The translations under genes and the position numbers were made by a program. Positions 33,131 to 45,103 of a DNA stretch of 64,000 nt are shown here, piece by piece. A model generated the notes under the pieces. The model saw only the letters and a program-made list of their open reading frames with translations. It ran no database searches and was not told the DNA's origin. This stretch comes from Lingula anatina (Eukaryota; Brachiopoda; Lingulata; Lingulida; Lingulidae), in contig NW_019775447.1 in assembly GCF_001039355.2 (NCBI RefSeq), forward strand, positions 69,351 to 133,350, in the 5' to 3' direction. The stretch's first letter is position 1; the number at the start of each line of letters is the position of its first letter.

Positions 33131-33358
33131 TGGGGTGCTTTCCCAGAGATTTAGATCGATCTAAAGATTAAGTTTTAGATCGACCTAACTCCCTGGGGGT
33201 TCAGGCTAAATTGCAGTCAGCCGAGCGGACACCATAGTTAATTACCCCCTTACAGCTTTTAGTAGGTGGGACAGACGCTTAAGCCGGCCAAGCTGACAGT
33301 AATCTAGTGAGACTCCCTACAGGGATAGATCGATCTAAAAATCTATGGAAATGGGGTG
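33131..33358. mobile_element. GATC-palindrome foldback family, copy in P450 B 5' intron
   Basis: 'gctttcccagagatttagat', 'ttaattacccccttacagct', 'gagactccctacagggatag' and the end 'ctatggaaatggggt' match the family in the opposite orientation to 28499-28713. The CGCGG centre of the GC palindrome has mutated here. Confidence 0.8.
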
Positions 33359-33755
33359 TTGGATACACTGTTACTTAGATATATTGCACTTGGAGCTGTA
33401 TTTAAATAGAAAAGATAGCTTTCTATGATCGATGTATGCGTTGGTTGTCATAGAATCTAAGAATCTTAAAAAAACAGCGTTTGCTCTTTATTTATTTAAT
33501 TTTTAATCACTTTCAAGTGTTAGATCCAGGTTGATGGTGCACTCGTTTACCGTATTTATCAACTTAGCCTTGACTCTCGCCTCCATTACCTTCACCCAGT
33601 TTATAGTGTTTATTTAGGGTTATCATGGGAAAACTGCCCTATTCAATTTAGACTAAACTATTCTATTTGGTATGCTGTGTTCAGATGTTGATACAGTGTA
33701 CAAGGACTGGAATTGGGATACATGTCGGCGTTTGTGTTCCCTGCTGAGACGTGTA

Positions 33756-33761
33756 TAGAGG

Positions 33762-33795
<34 letters not shown>

Positions 33796-33815
33796 GAGAG
33801 AGAGGGGGGACGACG

Positions 33816-33847
<32 letters not shown>

Positions 33848-34196
33848 CAGAGAGAGAGAGGGGGGCGACGGGNNNNNNNNNNNNNNNNNNNNNNNNNNNN
33901 NNNNNNNNNNNNNNNNNNNNNNNNNNNNNNNNNNNNNNNNNNNNNNNNNNNNNNNNNNNNNNNNNNNNNNNNNNNNNNNNNNNNNNNNNNNNNNNNNNNN
34001 NNNNNNNNNNNNNNNNNNNNNNNNNNNNNNNNNNNNNNNNNNNNNNNNNNNNNNNNNNNNNNNNNNNNNNNNNNNNNNNNNNNNNNNNNNNNNNNNNNNN
34101 NNNNNNNNNNNNNNNNNNNNNNNNNNNNNNNNNNNNNNNNNNNNNNNNNNNNNNNNNNNNNNNNNNNNNNNNNNNNNNNNNNNNNNNNNNNNNNNN
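33756..34196. repeat. (GA)n microsatellite running into an N gap
   Basis: GA-rich DNA from 33756 to 33872, with two 'ggggg.cgacgg' interruptions, is followed by 324 N (33873-34196). The repeat probably caused the assembly break. Long open frames across it are artefacts. Confidence 0.95.
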
Positions 34197-34445
34197 GTGC
34201 AGTGGCCCGATGTCACATCTTGACGTCAGTTCCCTTAGTGCAGGCGCACCTGTTCCGTTATCTGCTGACATTGCCCAGGGTCGATACCTTATAAAAGTCT
34301 GCATTTGTAAAGGCGTCAAATATGCTGTTATATGACCATGAATCTGCAAATTTACATCGTGCAGCCGTGCAGCTTTTAATAGTTGGGAAGCGGGAGATCT
34401 CCACTCCACCCCCCCCCCCCCAACTGCATTCTGTACCATTCTGAA

Positions 34446-34687
34446 GTGCACACACTGGACAATAGAAGTGTCACCCCTACTGAACCAATACTTTGGGGGA
34501 GATAAATGACTGTGGAATGATATGCTCCTGGTTTCATTTTATTAACATCAAATATCACAAAAGAAATAGTTCTTACTGAACAATTCAACTGTATTCTGAC
34601 GTTGCTTATATTCCGCCTCTTCAGGTTAATAACTTTGATTACTTTGATTCAGGGGGGTGACACTTCTATTGTCCATTGTGTGTACAT
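34446..34687. mobile_element. About 240 bp foldback with GTGCACACACTGGACAATAG-type ends
   Basis: The left end 'cacacactggacaatagaag' continuing 'tgtcacccc' is inverted at the right end as 'ggggtgacacttctattgtc' continuing 'cattgtgtgtac'. There is no coding capacity. It lies in the 5'UTR intron of P450 gene B. Confidence 0.75.
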
Positions 34688-34779
34688 CATGCAAATGCAA
34701 ATAAGTTTGAAAATCCCCAGAATTTTGCCATCCACAGAACTAATGAAGCTCCACGTTCACCTTAAAAACGAACCCCTTG

Positions 34780-35080
34780 TGTATTTTTTCTGGAGCGTTC
34801 CTGTCGTTGATACTTCTGTTGGAACGTAGGAAGATGGTCGCGGGTAAAAATGACTGGTCAGTCATTTTAAACTGTATCAGCCTTTAAAAATTTAATCAAA
34901 GGTTGAAATCAAAGTGCTGAGAGGGATAGATAAACGAGACGAGAAATTTACTTATTTTACTTACTAACCTGTCCAGTTATTATGTAGGAAATGAAGTACT
35001 TGAACAATTGGGACTAATTTGCTGAAATGTGGCAGTCGAGAAAACCCATTTTGGCGGGTAAATCCCATGGATTTCCCCTT
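34780..35080. repeat. Dispersed repeat, first copy
   Basis: 'tttctggagcgt.cctg', 'ggtaaaaatgactgg', 'tcattttaaact', 'atcagcctttaaaa' and 'gcgggtaaatcccatgga' occur in the same order and orientation at 46605-46825. It is an unknown interspersed element. Confidence 0.75.
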
Positions 35081-35535
35081 TAATCTACCCTTATGGCTGA
35101 CGTGGAAACTTACCGATGTCTAAATTTAATAACGGACCTGAATTTACCTTATATTGTTGTGTGATAATGGAATTCTAAGAATGGTGACGTGTCAGCTTTG
35201 TATAAGAGAAGTATAGGATAAGTTCTCATGTACTCGGTAATTTAGTTTTAGCGCTTATAATGGATATTACGCGGATGTTGGTCGCCTACATTTGAAATAC
35301 AGCTGTTTTGCATTTTCAATATTTTCCAGTAATGTTTTTATTGTCGAGACGATGTGATCTGCATTTGCATTTTTATGAGTGTCTTTCTTTTATTGTGTAA
35401 AGATTTATTTAAATTGATGCGGTGAATAATTTGTAAAGTTAAGCGCAGGCATACACTATTAGTGCATTAGTTTCTCTTTCTAGACGCTTAGATTTACTTC
35501 TGTTCTCCTTTTTTTTTTCAGAAAGAGTTAACAAG

Positions 35536-36160
35536 ATGTGGCCCTACTTAATCGGAGTAACCTGTGTCCTGCTTGGGATCTGGATATGGTAGGAAAATTG
35601 TGTGCGCCTTTCTACTCCTATGTGTTGTATGTCATGTGTGCTGTTGTGTGTGCGAGCACATTTTTTTTGTCATATAATAATCAATAACTTTAGTCGTGCT
35701 TTTCAATCCGACCTTATTTTAAGTGCCTCTCTGTAGCCAATAGCATACGAATTTTGTAGAAAGCAGTGTAAACGTAATGTATTCTAAAGACAACATCTAT
35801 TCCTCTCTTCCTCTCCCAGGCAGCGCAAGGAGCGGTTCAAATACTTCAAGAACATGGGACTCGACGGTCCCCCGCCAAACCTACTACTGGGGAACTTAGG
35901 GGAATACGGGGGCGGGGTGAGTATATCCTTTACTATAAAGAACTAGGATCCCTTCTTTATATTTATTTATTTATTTATTTTGTGTGTGTTTATTTTTTGG
36001 TTTGTTATTTATTTATTTGTGTCTTTGTTTATTACTTTCATCTAAGACACACTGTATAGTCTAATTTATTTATTCATTTATTTATTTATTTATTTTGATG
36101 GTTATATTTTCAATTATATTTCTGCAACTATAAGGTCAGGATTTGCAGGATTTGTAAAAA

Positions 36161-36223
<63 letters not shown>

Positions 36224-36947
36224 TCTTATAGTGCAATAGTCGTCCATATGTACCATTTCTTTGGGAAAATTGAACAGTTTCGATTAGACATTAAAACGTG
36301 GAGAGTTTTTTTCAGATTTCATATAACTATATTTCCTTCCCTACATTTTCATTTGAATTGTTTCGTTTCACTTTTAAAATATCTTTTTTATCTCACACAG
36401 AACATTGCAGAGGGGATCGCTAAACTCACAAAGAAATACGGGAAAACTTACGGGTACGTACATCTTGCATCTTCTTCATACCAGGGTCATGATCACAAAT
36501 TGATTTTTTTTACGAGATCTTCACTGAAATATCTCTGGCTAACCCGTGACACAAATCTCTGTGACGGAAAAGTTCACATATCCTGATACAAGATGCACCT
36601 TGCGTTTGTTGGTATATTATATACACCTTTGATTTCCCGTTTAATGAAAATGTACAGCTTTCGTGTACCGGTACCATGAAATATACATGGGTTGTACATA
36701 TTTGAATTTTTGCCAACTAGCCCCCCCCCCCCTCCGTTCAGAGGGGTGAGGAAAAGGTAGGGTGAAGGATAGAGAAAAAGCTCCCCTTTCCATTATAATC
36801 ATCTCAGCACGTTGATCATGTTTCAGGATTTTCGAGGGCCCGGTACCTTGCGTCATCACCACGGACTTGGAGCTTCTGAAAGAGGTGTTTATAAAGCGAT
36901 TTAGCTCATTTCACGGAAGGAAGGTGAGTGTTAATTAATTAATTAAT

Positions 36948-37012
<65 letters not shown>

Positions 37013-37427
37013 AGGCTCCGAAAATGTTTTGGTGTTTCGAAGGGCAAACCGTGCCTTTGGTACAGTTTAGAACAATGATTCAACTAGTCAAAATTCTAAT
37101 TTCAAGAGGGGAATATTGGTGTGATATATTTTTTAGAAACCGAAGGGGGGGGGGGTCCTGACCCCCTCTTAATCTGCCACTGTTATTATTATTATTATTA
37201 TTATTATTATAGCCAGTGAATACGTACCGTACCTTAGCGTTGCTGTTTTGTGTCTATTGCAGTTGTTTCCCGTTCAGCCGGACCCTGAGGACGCTCACGG
37301 CATCAGTATGGTTACGGCAGTAGGACCACGCTGGAAAAGACTGCGCATGATCACCAACCCCACCTTCTCCGTGTCCAAGATGAAACAGGTGTGTGCGTGT
37401 GCGTGTGCGTGTGTGTGCGTGTGTGTG

Positions 37428-37474
<47 letters not shown>

Positions 37475-40400
37475 GTGTGCGTGTGTGCTTGAATGTGGGG
37501 CTATGCCCATGTTGAGTTTATGTGCGTGTGTTCGAATGCATGCTCCTGGTTGCTTTTAATTGTGTGTGCATTTTGCACATATTGGACATGAGTGTGCGTG
37601 TACGTTTACGGGCTGAAGACAAGTACACTTGTACCGTAAGCCTTGAGGAGGAAGTTCATCATTATCACATTTCACACAGAATTTATTTATAATTGATGTT
37701 ATGAGTTAAATTATGTCATGAATGAAGTTATAGGTATTAAGGGCGACGTGCATGTAAATCAGTTACTTTGACTCTGCCTTTCTACTACAATTTATTTAAA
37801 GCCCCTGTTACACTGAGATTGGAGAACGGTAATTTGTCCACGCGTGTTTATTTTCCATGTAGATGTCGCCACTCATCAATGAAGCCGTGACGTCATTCTT
37901 AAAGACGTGTGAAGAGAAAGCTAAAGAGGGAAAACCCTTCGATATCTACAAGTAGGTCTATGTGGATGCATTAAATGTATAGAATGGGAGATATCCTGTG
38001 CAATGCCGCATTGTTCTATAAACAGGATAAATATGTTTCAAGTACTAATAAAATGGCCACCCAAATTCTTAAAGGTTACTAAGTATATTTATTATCATCT
38101 GTGTGCCTCTTCAGTTTCTCAGCAGTGATCTCTGAGGGCACATTCAGAACAAGTTAATCCACGGACTAACTAGTCCGCAGATCAAACATGGCGCCACCCT
38201 CTTTAAAGCGTGCCAATATTTAATTGCCCTACCCCTGCTGTGAGAGGAGGAAATCCACTGACAAGTGTGCGCCATATTTGCTCCGCTTACTAACTAGTCC
38301 TGAATGTGCCTGAAAACCCAGGGTGCTTCAGGAAAGCAAATGGGGCAGCAAAATTTTACGCCAATGTTTAGCCGTGAATAATGTTTATTATCTCCCCAGA
38401 GAGTACCAAGGATTGACGATGGAAGTCATTGCCTCATGCGCGTTTGGACTTCAAATCAACACAATCCAAGACAAGGAGCATCCGTTTCTTCTGGCCGGAA
38501 GAGATTTCTTCAACAAACTTGGGAAGGATTCGATGAAATTCTATATGATGATTCCTGGTAAGAAAGAGTCTCTCTCTCTCTCTCTCTCTCTCTCTGATCC
38601 CGGTTCTTCTTAACGTTTAATAATTGTAAAATTTAAAGTTTTAAATGTTCTTTTTTCAACTTATATAATTCAATACGTTAAGTGCCGTTCAGTCGGTGGA
38701 TCCGGGGACCTTTCTTTTTACCACATAGGAACGTGTCTGACACTTGCTGTCTACATAACACTTAATTGTATAAATCTCTCTACTTGCATTTGAATTTTTT
38801 CTTCGTTTCTTTTTTCTTAATTTCATATGTTTCAATAAAATTGTACTTTTATTTGCATATGCTTTTTATTTATTTATTTTACATGTATTTTATTCACTTG
38901 TTCAATTTTCATTTATTTATTTTGTTTTTATTCATTCATTTATTTATTTATTCATTCATTTTATCTTTATTTATTTATTTATTTTTTGCAGCCATATTCC
39001 CTATCCTGCGGCGGTTATTTTACGCTATGCTGTACATGGCTCAGTGTTACATGCCTAACGAACCGTCCGGTCGCTTACGAAAGTTCGCCAGGGAAACCAT
39101 CCAGTTAAGGAAATCCGACCCAAAGGTATTAAAGCCGTTTATTTTTGTATAATGCTACTTCTTGATACATTTTACTGATAGATTTCGAATCATGGTTTCT
39201 GACGAGATCCACTATTCAAGAAAAATACACCCATTATACGCATCTTTTTCATGACACACGTATTTATTTAGTTATTAAATCAATGAATTATTTATTTATT
39301 TCTATTTCCTTAGTACCGAAGAATGGACCTCCTCCAGCTGATGATCGACGCCACCCTGGCGGGTAACAAAGAACAAGTCAGCCGCTCCAACTCTAGTGAA
39401 AACGGTGAGCTCTCGTTTGGTGGCGCTAAGGAGCAGGAAGGGACCAACGGTCTAGCTGGTGTTGATGGGGAGATGAACGGCGTCCAGGGTACGGCGGGAG
39501 ATGTAGCTAATGGCACTGGGAATTTGAAGACCAGCCCGCAGAAGAGTGGATTGTCTAAAGAGGTGGGTGATTCTCTCTCTCTCTCTCCTTTAGGGTGTAT
39601 ATTTGTTCCTTTGGGCGTGCGCGCTCGCGCGTGCTTGAGTGCGGTTCTAAATTGCCCTCTTATCTCTTTTTCATCAAAAACCCCCGTTTCTAGTTGTAAT
39701 TCAAGAGAAGTACATAAAAAATTAATATTGCAAAAAAATTATTTTACTAGTTTGTGGTAACTTTTACATTTCACACCTGTTTCAGGAAATCGTTGAACAG
39801 TGCCTCGTGTTTATCATAGCTGGTTACGAGACCACCAGTACGGCGCTCGGATACTGCTCCCACGAACTAGCCTTGAACCCCGAAGTTCAGAAACGACTGC
39901 AGGCGGAAATAGACGAACAACTTGGCGATGAGGTGGGTAGAAGAAGTAGAAACGTATTATTATTTAGGCTATCTGTAAGTTGGTCTATTGATTGGCAAAA
40001 GTGTCAAAAGGTCTCGATAGGCATTTATTGATATTTATTTGATAAACTATATCACACGAGGCTTCACAAGTAGAGTCACTTTTATTAATGATCATGGCAT
40101 GTGGCATTGCCAGAATTAAAATTATTTCCCTGTCTTCCATTCAGTTAAATCATGGAGGTTTGGGAACTCGACGATGCGTCATCGATGATAAGATATTTTA
40201 AATCAGACGATGCCGATTACATGTAAAATTTTCTAAAGAAAAATGAAAATGCCGCCTCCTGTATTTTTATTTATATATTTATATAGTCATTCATTTACGA
40301 ACTAGTACTGTAGCATTGTTTCTTAATATACAGAAATTATTGAAAAAAATATTGAAAAATTAAATTAAAAGATCGTCTACTCGTTGTTTGAAGGACCACA

Positions 40401-40770
40401 TCAATTACGAGACTATCCAGAAGCTGCCGTACCTGGAGATGGTATTCTGTGAAGCACTGCGGCTGCATCCCATAGCAACCACGTAAGTAGCCAATCACAA
40501 TCGATGTTCTAACTTTGATTAAAACGCCGCAGCATTTAAAAGAAGTTAAATTTGAGTGGTTTCCGTGCTCTGTTATAAAAATGACCATTTGACCGACCCT
40601 GTTGCCATCTGTCGACCCTGTCTGATAAGACCTAGCTGACCTTGTTTTAAACTTACAAAGAACCCTTTATGAATTTGGTCGTAATCAACATGTAACTGAA
40701 CCGAAATCTTTTCAGCCTCTTCTAAATATTGTCTTTTCAAAATTATTGAGACGTTTCTCTCGATTTCGGT

Positions 40771-40805
<35 letters not shown>

Positions 40806-41044
40806 TTCATCCATCCATTCGTTTATTTACATGATGAAGAACATCTCTAACCATCTGTATTTCAAATTAGTTTCATCAACCGCCGCTGTATGGAGCCGTG
40901 TACGGTGAATGGTCTCCATATTCCTGCTGGTCTCTCCGTGCAGGCAGACGTCCTGTCTATACACGCTGACCCGGAAGTCTGGGGGCCCACTGACCCGGCT
41001 GTGTTTGAACCTGAACGGTAGGGGGCGTCTGTGTGTGTGTGTGT

Positions 41045-41082
<38 letters not shown>

Positions 41083-41579
41083 TTGCTTGCTTGTTACTTT
41101 ATATATGCTTTATATATGTGCATGTGTGTGTATTAAGAATGTATTTGTGCGTGTGAATGTGTGTGTGCGTGCGTGAGTGTGCACGTGTTTTTGCTATAAA
41201 ATCTTTCGTCAAGAACTTCAAAATTGAAAAAAAAAAAATCTTTTTAACCGAATTCCTTTATATGTAGACCCTATTTGACTCAAAACTCCTCACTTTTTTT
41301 CGGAGCGATTTATTTACATGCGTGTTCCTGTTTAGTTTCAGCCCAGAAAACAAAGCCACCCGTCACCCCATGGCATGGCTCCCGTTCGGAGCAGGCCCCA
41401 GAAACTGCGTGGGCATGAGGTTCGCCATCTTGGAAGCTAAGATCGCTCTGGCAAGAGTTCTGAAACACTTCACCATCGAGCGCTGTGCCGAGACAGAGGT
41501 GCCGCTGAAGAAAGTAGAGCGCGCCACCACCGTCCCCATGAATGGAGTCACCGTGAAGCTGGTAAAAAGAGAGATTTGA
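35536..41579 (+). CDS. Cytochrome P450, CYP3 clan (gene B), 13 coding exons
   Basis: A predicted ER-bound heme-thiolate monooxygenase. Coding exons: 35536-35588, 35820-35916, 36401-36453, 36827-36923, 37263-37388, 37863-37951, 38400-38557, 38992-39125, 39314-39562, 39786-39932, 40394-40482, 40871-41017, 41336-41579. All are GT-AG, frames join cleanly and give 560 residues. The N-terminal anchor is [18 protein letters not shown]. Helix C is WKRLR (124-128), the I helix AGYETT (364-369), ExxR is EALR (421-424), 'FEPERF' is at 476-481, and the heme loop is [10 protein letters not shown] with Cys504. The 13-exon layout equals that of vertebrate CYP3A genes. Exon 9 encodes an 83-residue stretch of which about 60 (about 283-345) are a Gly/Ser/Glu/Asn-rich linker absent from ordinary CYP3A proteins. 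An AATAAA at 42472 is a possible polyadenylation signal. Gene A is the divergent partner. Substrate unknown. Confidence 0.95.
36164..36221. repeat. A-run and (AT)n microsatellite in P450 B intron 2
   Basis: About 13 A's lead into about 48 bases of alternating AT. Confidence 0.9.
36931..36998. repeat. (TTTA)n microsatellite immediately after P450 B coding exon 4
   Basis: The TTTA repeat begins a few bases inside the intron, after the donor GTGAGTG. Similar TTTA runs lie near 35960, 36065, 38870-38980 and 40770-40805, so this tetranucleotide is common across gene B introns. Confidence 0.9.
37045..37182. mobile_element. Reverse-oriented fragment of the CAGTGGCG hAT-like MITE
   Basis: Its right end 'aatctgccactg' inverts to the CAGTGGC end of 5963-6213. 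Internal text ('tggtacagtttagaac', 'caaaattctaatttcaagag', 'ggtcctgacccc') matches that element inverted. The other end is eroded. It lies in intron 4 of gene B. Confidence 0.6.
37389..37472. repeat. (GT/GC)n(GA)n microsatellite directly at the exon 5 donor of P450 B
   Basis: The donor GTGTGTGCG is itself the first repeat of the GT-rich run, followed by about 34 bases of GA. Reading into it gives an artefactual extended frame. Confidence 0.9.
38136..38310. mobile_element. 175 bp MITE with GGGCACATTCAG ends in P450 B intron 6
   Basis: 'gggcacattcagaac' and 'gactaactagtccgc' at the left are inverted as 'actaactagtcctgaatgtg' and 'cc' at the right. TGA flanks both ends (38133-38135 and 38311-38313). 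It belongs with the CATTCAG elements at 1343 and 20561. Confidence 0.75.
41023..41180. repeat. (GT)n microsatellite after P450 B coding exon 12
   Basis: A nearly uninterrupted GT run spans about 41030-41080, with sparser GT text to 41180. Confidence 0.9.
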
Positions 41580-43190
41580 TTCGCTGAGATAATTTATATT
41601 TTTGAAACGAAGCATTTGATTTGATAGCGGAGTTGGAAATGTTGTGGGAAAAAGACATGTCGTTGGAACGCAAAAAAGAGAGGTGCACTTTATCTACTTT
41701 ATTGGCAGTGATTTCAGTCTCTGTAATAATCGTGAAACAGGGATTTTCAGTGGCTGAATTAGTAAGGGACCAACATGTCTGTCACTATTTTTATTTGAGG
41801 AAGTCACGTGATGTAAATGACGTGTATTGACGTGGTTTGAATTATTAGATGGATAGAGATCAAGATTTAAGCACACTGCCAGAACGAGAATCCTCAAAAT
41901 GCGCTAATTCACTGTTTATCAATGTTCTGAACAAAGTACTTTTTGATTTTTCGTTTAATTATTGTTATTTATTCAGGTAGGCTACTTCTTTATTTTATAT
42001 TGTAATGATGGAAATTAAATTTCAAAATACCCCGTATACTAGCAGATATTACTACATACATTCCTCTAACCGTATAGTCTCTATTGCCTGTATTGTTTTG
42101 GTAGAATAGTTAGCGTCGTTCTCGTGGAATATACTATTGCACTATTTGTGTACAGTCGTATTAGTATATCATTAAGTCATTTAATTAAAGCCTAGCTATT
42201 ATGCTACTGCATTAAAACACTCACTCACGCCGTTATTACTGATATCACATAAGCTAATTTTTATCCTCGTCACCCAACTGAGTGAAAATATCTGTACTTT
42301 TACCATTATGTATCAAAAATGTCTTATAAAATCTACACATATGGTATTAAGGTGTACAATTGTTGTGCTTAATATAAATAGGACGTGTCTGAATGTATGT
42401 AATACTCAGTATAGCTGTAACGTTGGTTATCTAACATTGTATTGTTTATTAACACGTGGTTTGGCGAGTAAAATAAATTTTGTGCTTTACCCGATGTTTT
42501 TTTTTAATATTGAGTTGAGTGTATTGGTATACGAGTGTAGAGCTTTTAGTGCGTCTTATCTTGGTTCACTGGATTAATCGATGTGCAAGCCGCGTCATTT
42601 TACAAACTATCCCATAATATCAGAGGCATATCGTCTGCATGTAAACTTTACAATCAGATATGAGAATACATGATAGAAGTAAGCAGCTCATGCCCCTGGT
42701 AAAAAATGGGAAAACGATGCAAAGTGCAACCGATGAACGTGATGTCCAAGAAAAAAAAGGTGAAGTTTTAGAGCAATATGTTAAAATGAGGATGTTACAG
42801 TATTAATCAATATCATCGTCATTGCGCCGTTGTTTTATTGTATTTTCTCAAAAAGGTTATTTTAAAAAAGAACTTAGAAATTCAGATAAAAGTTTAGGGA
42901 ATCAATAACCGAAATTAAGTGGTCGTGTTTAGTATACGGTGTTTTTGCCATACAATCACATATATTTAAGTCATATTCGAAAAATGTTGCCACCGACGAG
43001 CACTAAAATTGGGCTCTTGTATCTATATCTATATCTGACATCCTTTTATTCAAGATCACTTTTTCATAGATTCATCTTAAAGAATACGCGTTACTTTGAA
43101 TATTTCGTTTATCTCTTTTAAGAGAGATTAACATGACTTTTACACACTAGGCCCACATGAAAATTACAATTTCTACAGTACAGTGCTAAT
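41580..43190. other. 3' flank of P450 gene B
   Basis: AT-rich. AATAAA at 42472-42477, followed by a T-run, is a possible polyadenylation site, about 890 bases after the stop. No other gene is seen. Confidence 0.45.
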
Positions 43191-43313
43191 AAGTTAATTA
43201 CCCCCTTATAGCTTTTAGTAGGTGGGACAGGCATTTAAGCTGGCTAATCTGACAGCAATCTAGTGAGACTCCCCACGGGGATAGATCGATCTAAAATCTG
43301 TGGGAATGCAGTC
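43191..43313. mobile_element. GATC-palindrome foldback family, half copy
   Basis: 'aagttaattacccccttata', 'agtaggtgggacag', 'ctagtgagactccccacggg' and 'atagatcgatctaaa' give the inner half of the family. The outer half is missing. Confidence 0.75.
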
Positions 43314-43319
43314 TTAGTC

Positions 43320-43450
43320 AGTCTGGGTCCCCATAACTAGATCAATCTAACAGGATCGATCCATCTCCGAGGGGTTTCTCGCTAAACTCCAGCTAAAGCG
43401 GCTAAGATGTCTGGCACGCCTACTGCAGCTGCTAAACGATAATTAATTAC
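43320..43450. mobile_element. Diverged GATC-family half copy, inverted to its neighbour
   Basis: 'tctgggtccccataactaga', 'aggatcgatccatctccgag', 'cacgcctactgcagctgcta' and 'taattaattaccctt' align in the reverse sense to 43191-43313 with many substitutions. The pair resembles an older version of the head-to-head arrangement at 1399-1802. Confidence 0.55.
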
Positions 43451-44472
43451 CCTTAGAGAAGCCACTGAGCAGGATCTGCAGTATTGCTTTTTCTGGTGCC
43501 TGTTCCCATATGCCGCTGTCCATGGCCAATTGTGCTAGTTGTGATCTGGCGCAATGGTTGTGTCTCGGCTCACCTGAGACAATCGGCACTCGACAAGAAC
43601 GGTTGATTATCTGAGTGTGTGTTGGCAATAAGAAATGCTTGAATTCTCTCTCTCTCTCTCTCTATCTCTCTTTCTCTCTCGTATACACAATTGGTGTGCG
43701 CGTGCGTGCGTAAGTGTGTGCTGCATATTTTCATCAAAACATCTTTCCTAGTTGATTTTAAAAAGAGTAGAAAAAAATTTACATGTAAAATTTTATTCAA
43801 CAAACGTGATATTTTTCTCTCTCCCCTATTTGCAACGTCACATTCAAGTGTTGTAAATAACTAAGTAGCTTTCAAAGATAATGTTTGCCAGGAGCTGGGT
43901 AAAAACTGAAAAGAAAGTGAATCATTTTAGATAACGCAGAGCTGTCATGATGTCGCATTATTAAAAATTTCCTGGTTGTCTTACGGACCTTGGCTTGGCT
44001 TGTACTTATTTAAAAGTTAGAACCATAAATTCTTCGAAAAGGCAAAGGAATGTGAAAGTCCCAAGGAAACGTACGAAAGCTTTGATAACGTTTAAGATAC
44101 ATTAATTGAATAAAATGGAAATACTGATCGAGTTAGCTGGCACTTTGAGCAAATTCTGGTTTCTCCATTCTTACAATAAGTACAGCTATCGATCTTCTAA
44201 CAACCGTTTCACATTGAGCAACATTTCGCCAAACTGAACAGATTTATAAGCCAAGTAAACACAGTGCAATGGTACAATGCATCACTAGATGATAAGTAAA
44301 ACATGCATAACAAAAATATCACACAGCCTGAAGTTCCCACGGCCCATTTTTTCTTTGAGCTAACTGGGTCACGTACAGGCAGTTCTAATCGCCTGCAATA
44401 TTCATAAAATTGCGGTGAACATTGTAAACACGCCCAGAAATGGCGTGACTTGGTCTGATGTTCATTAAGGCC
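43451..44472. other. Intergenic DNA with (CT)n run
   Basis: A CT run lies near 43646-43680. Minus-strand open frames here are repeat by-products. No gene is seen. Confidence 0.4.
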
Positions 44473-44600
44473 TGACGTCAGCGCCTTTCACAGGCGCGTT
44501 CACACTAGGTTGGTAATTGGCGTCTTGAGCGTTTAAAAGCCCTTCCGTCACGCGCTTGGCTGGCTTAACGTTGCACAGTAGCACAGTGATACAGCAAGTA
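44473..44600 (+). promoter_or_regulatory. Weak promoter candidate: CRE and TATA-like box
   Basis: A perfect CRE palindrome TGACGTCA (44473-44480) lies 51 bases before TTTAAAAG (44532-44539), in a locally GC-richer patch. No first exon with a clear donor or coding start could be attached, so this is suggestive only. Confidence 0.25.
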
Positions 44601-45103
44601 TCGGTGCCAATGGATTTATTTTATTAATATTATTATCTTAAGCCAATTTTGGACTCCTGTCAAATGCACGGTTATTTCTACGTCACTGCGTCAGGAAGTG
44701 GCGATGATCGGATGAAAAAGCGTCAATCACCCGTGAAAAACCGCATTAACGGAAAACCAATCAAAATAATTTGGACTTTTTTGTTTGATTTCATTCTAGG
44801 AAAAGATCCCGCGATTTGTAATCAAGTGCCCTTCTTGTTAAGGGATAATTGTACATGCACCGAACGCTATCTCTATGCCCTCGTGGAACCCCACCCCACT
44901 GTTTGTTAAAGGTGTGGGTAACCGCAATACTTATGTGTGTGTGCGTATATCACGACCCAGGCGGTTGCCTCACCCTGAATTGTACTGCATCTCGCTGCAA
45001 ACACCCCGAGAATCCAGAGGATATGGAATACCTTTTGCGTTCCTTGTAATTGGCCTTATTTTTCGAGCGTGATGCGTTATTTGAGCCCAATATTCTGCGT
45101 GAA

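Noticed and set aside
33653-34451. Long frames of 187-256 codons crossing the N gap
   Set aside because: Most of their length is N or GA repeat; there is no sequence evidence for a protein.
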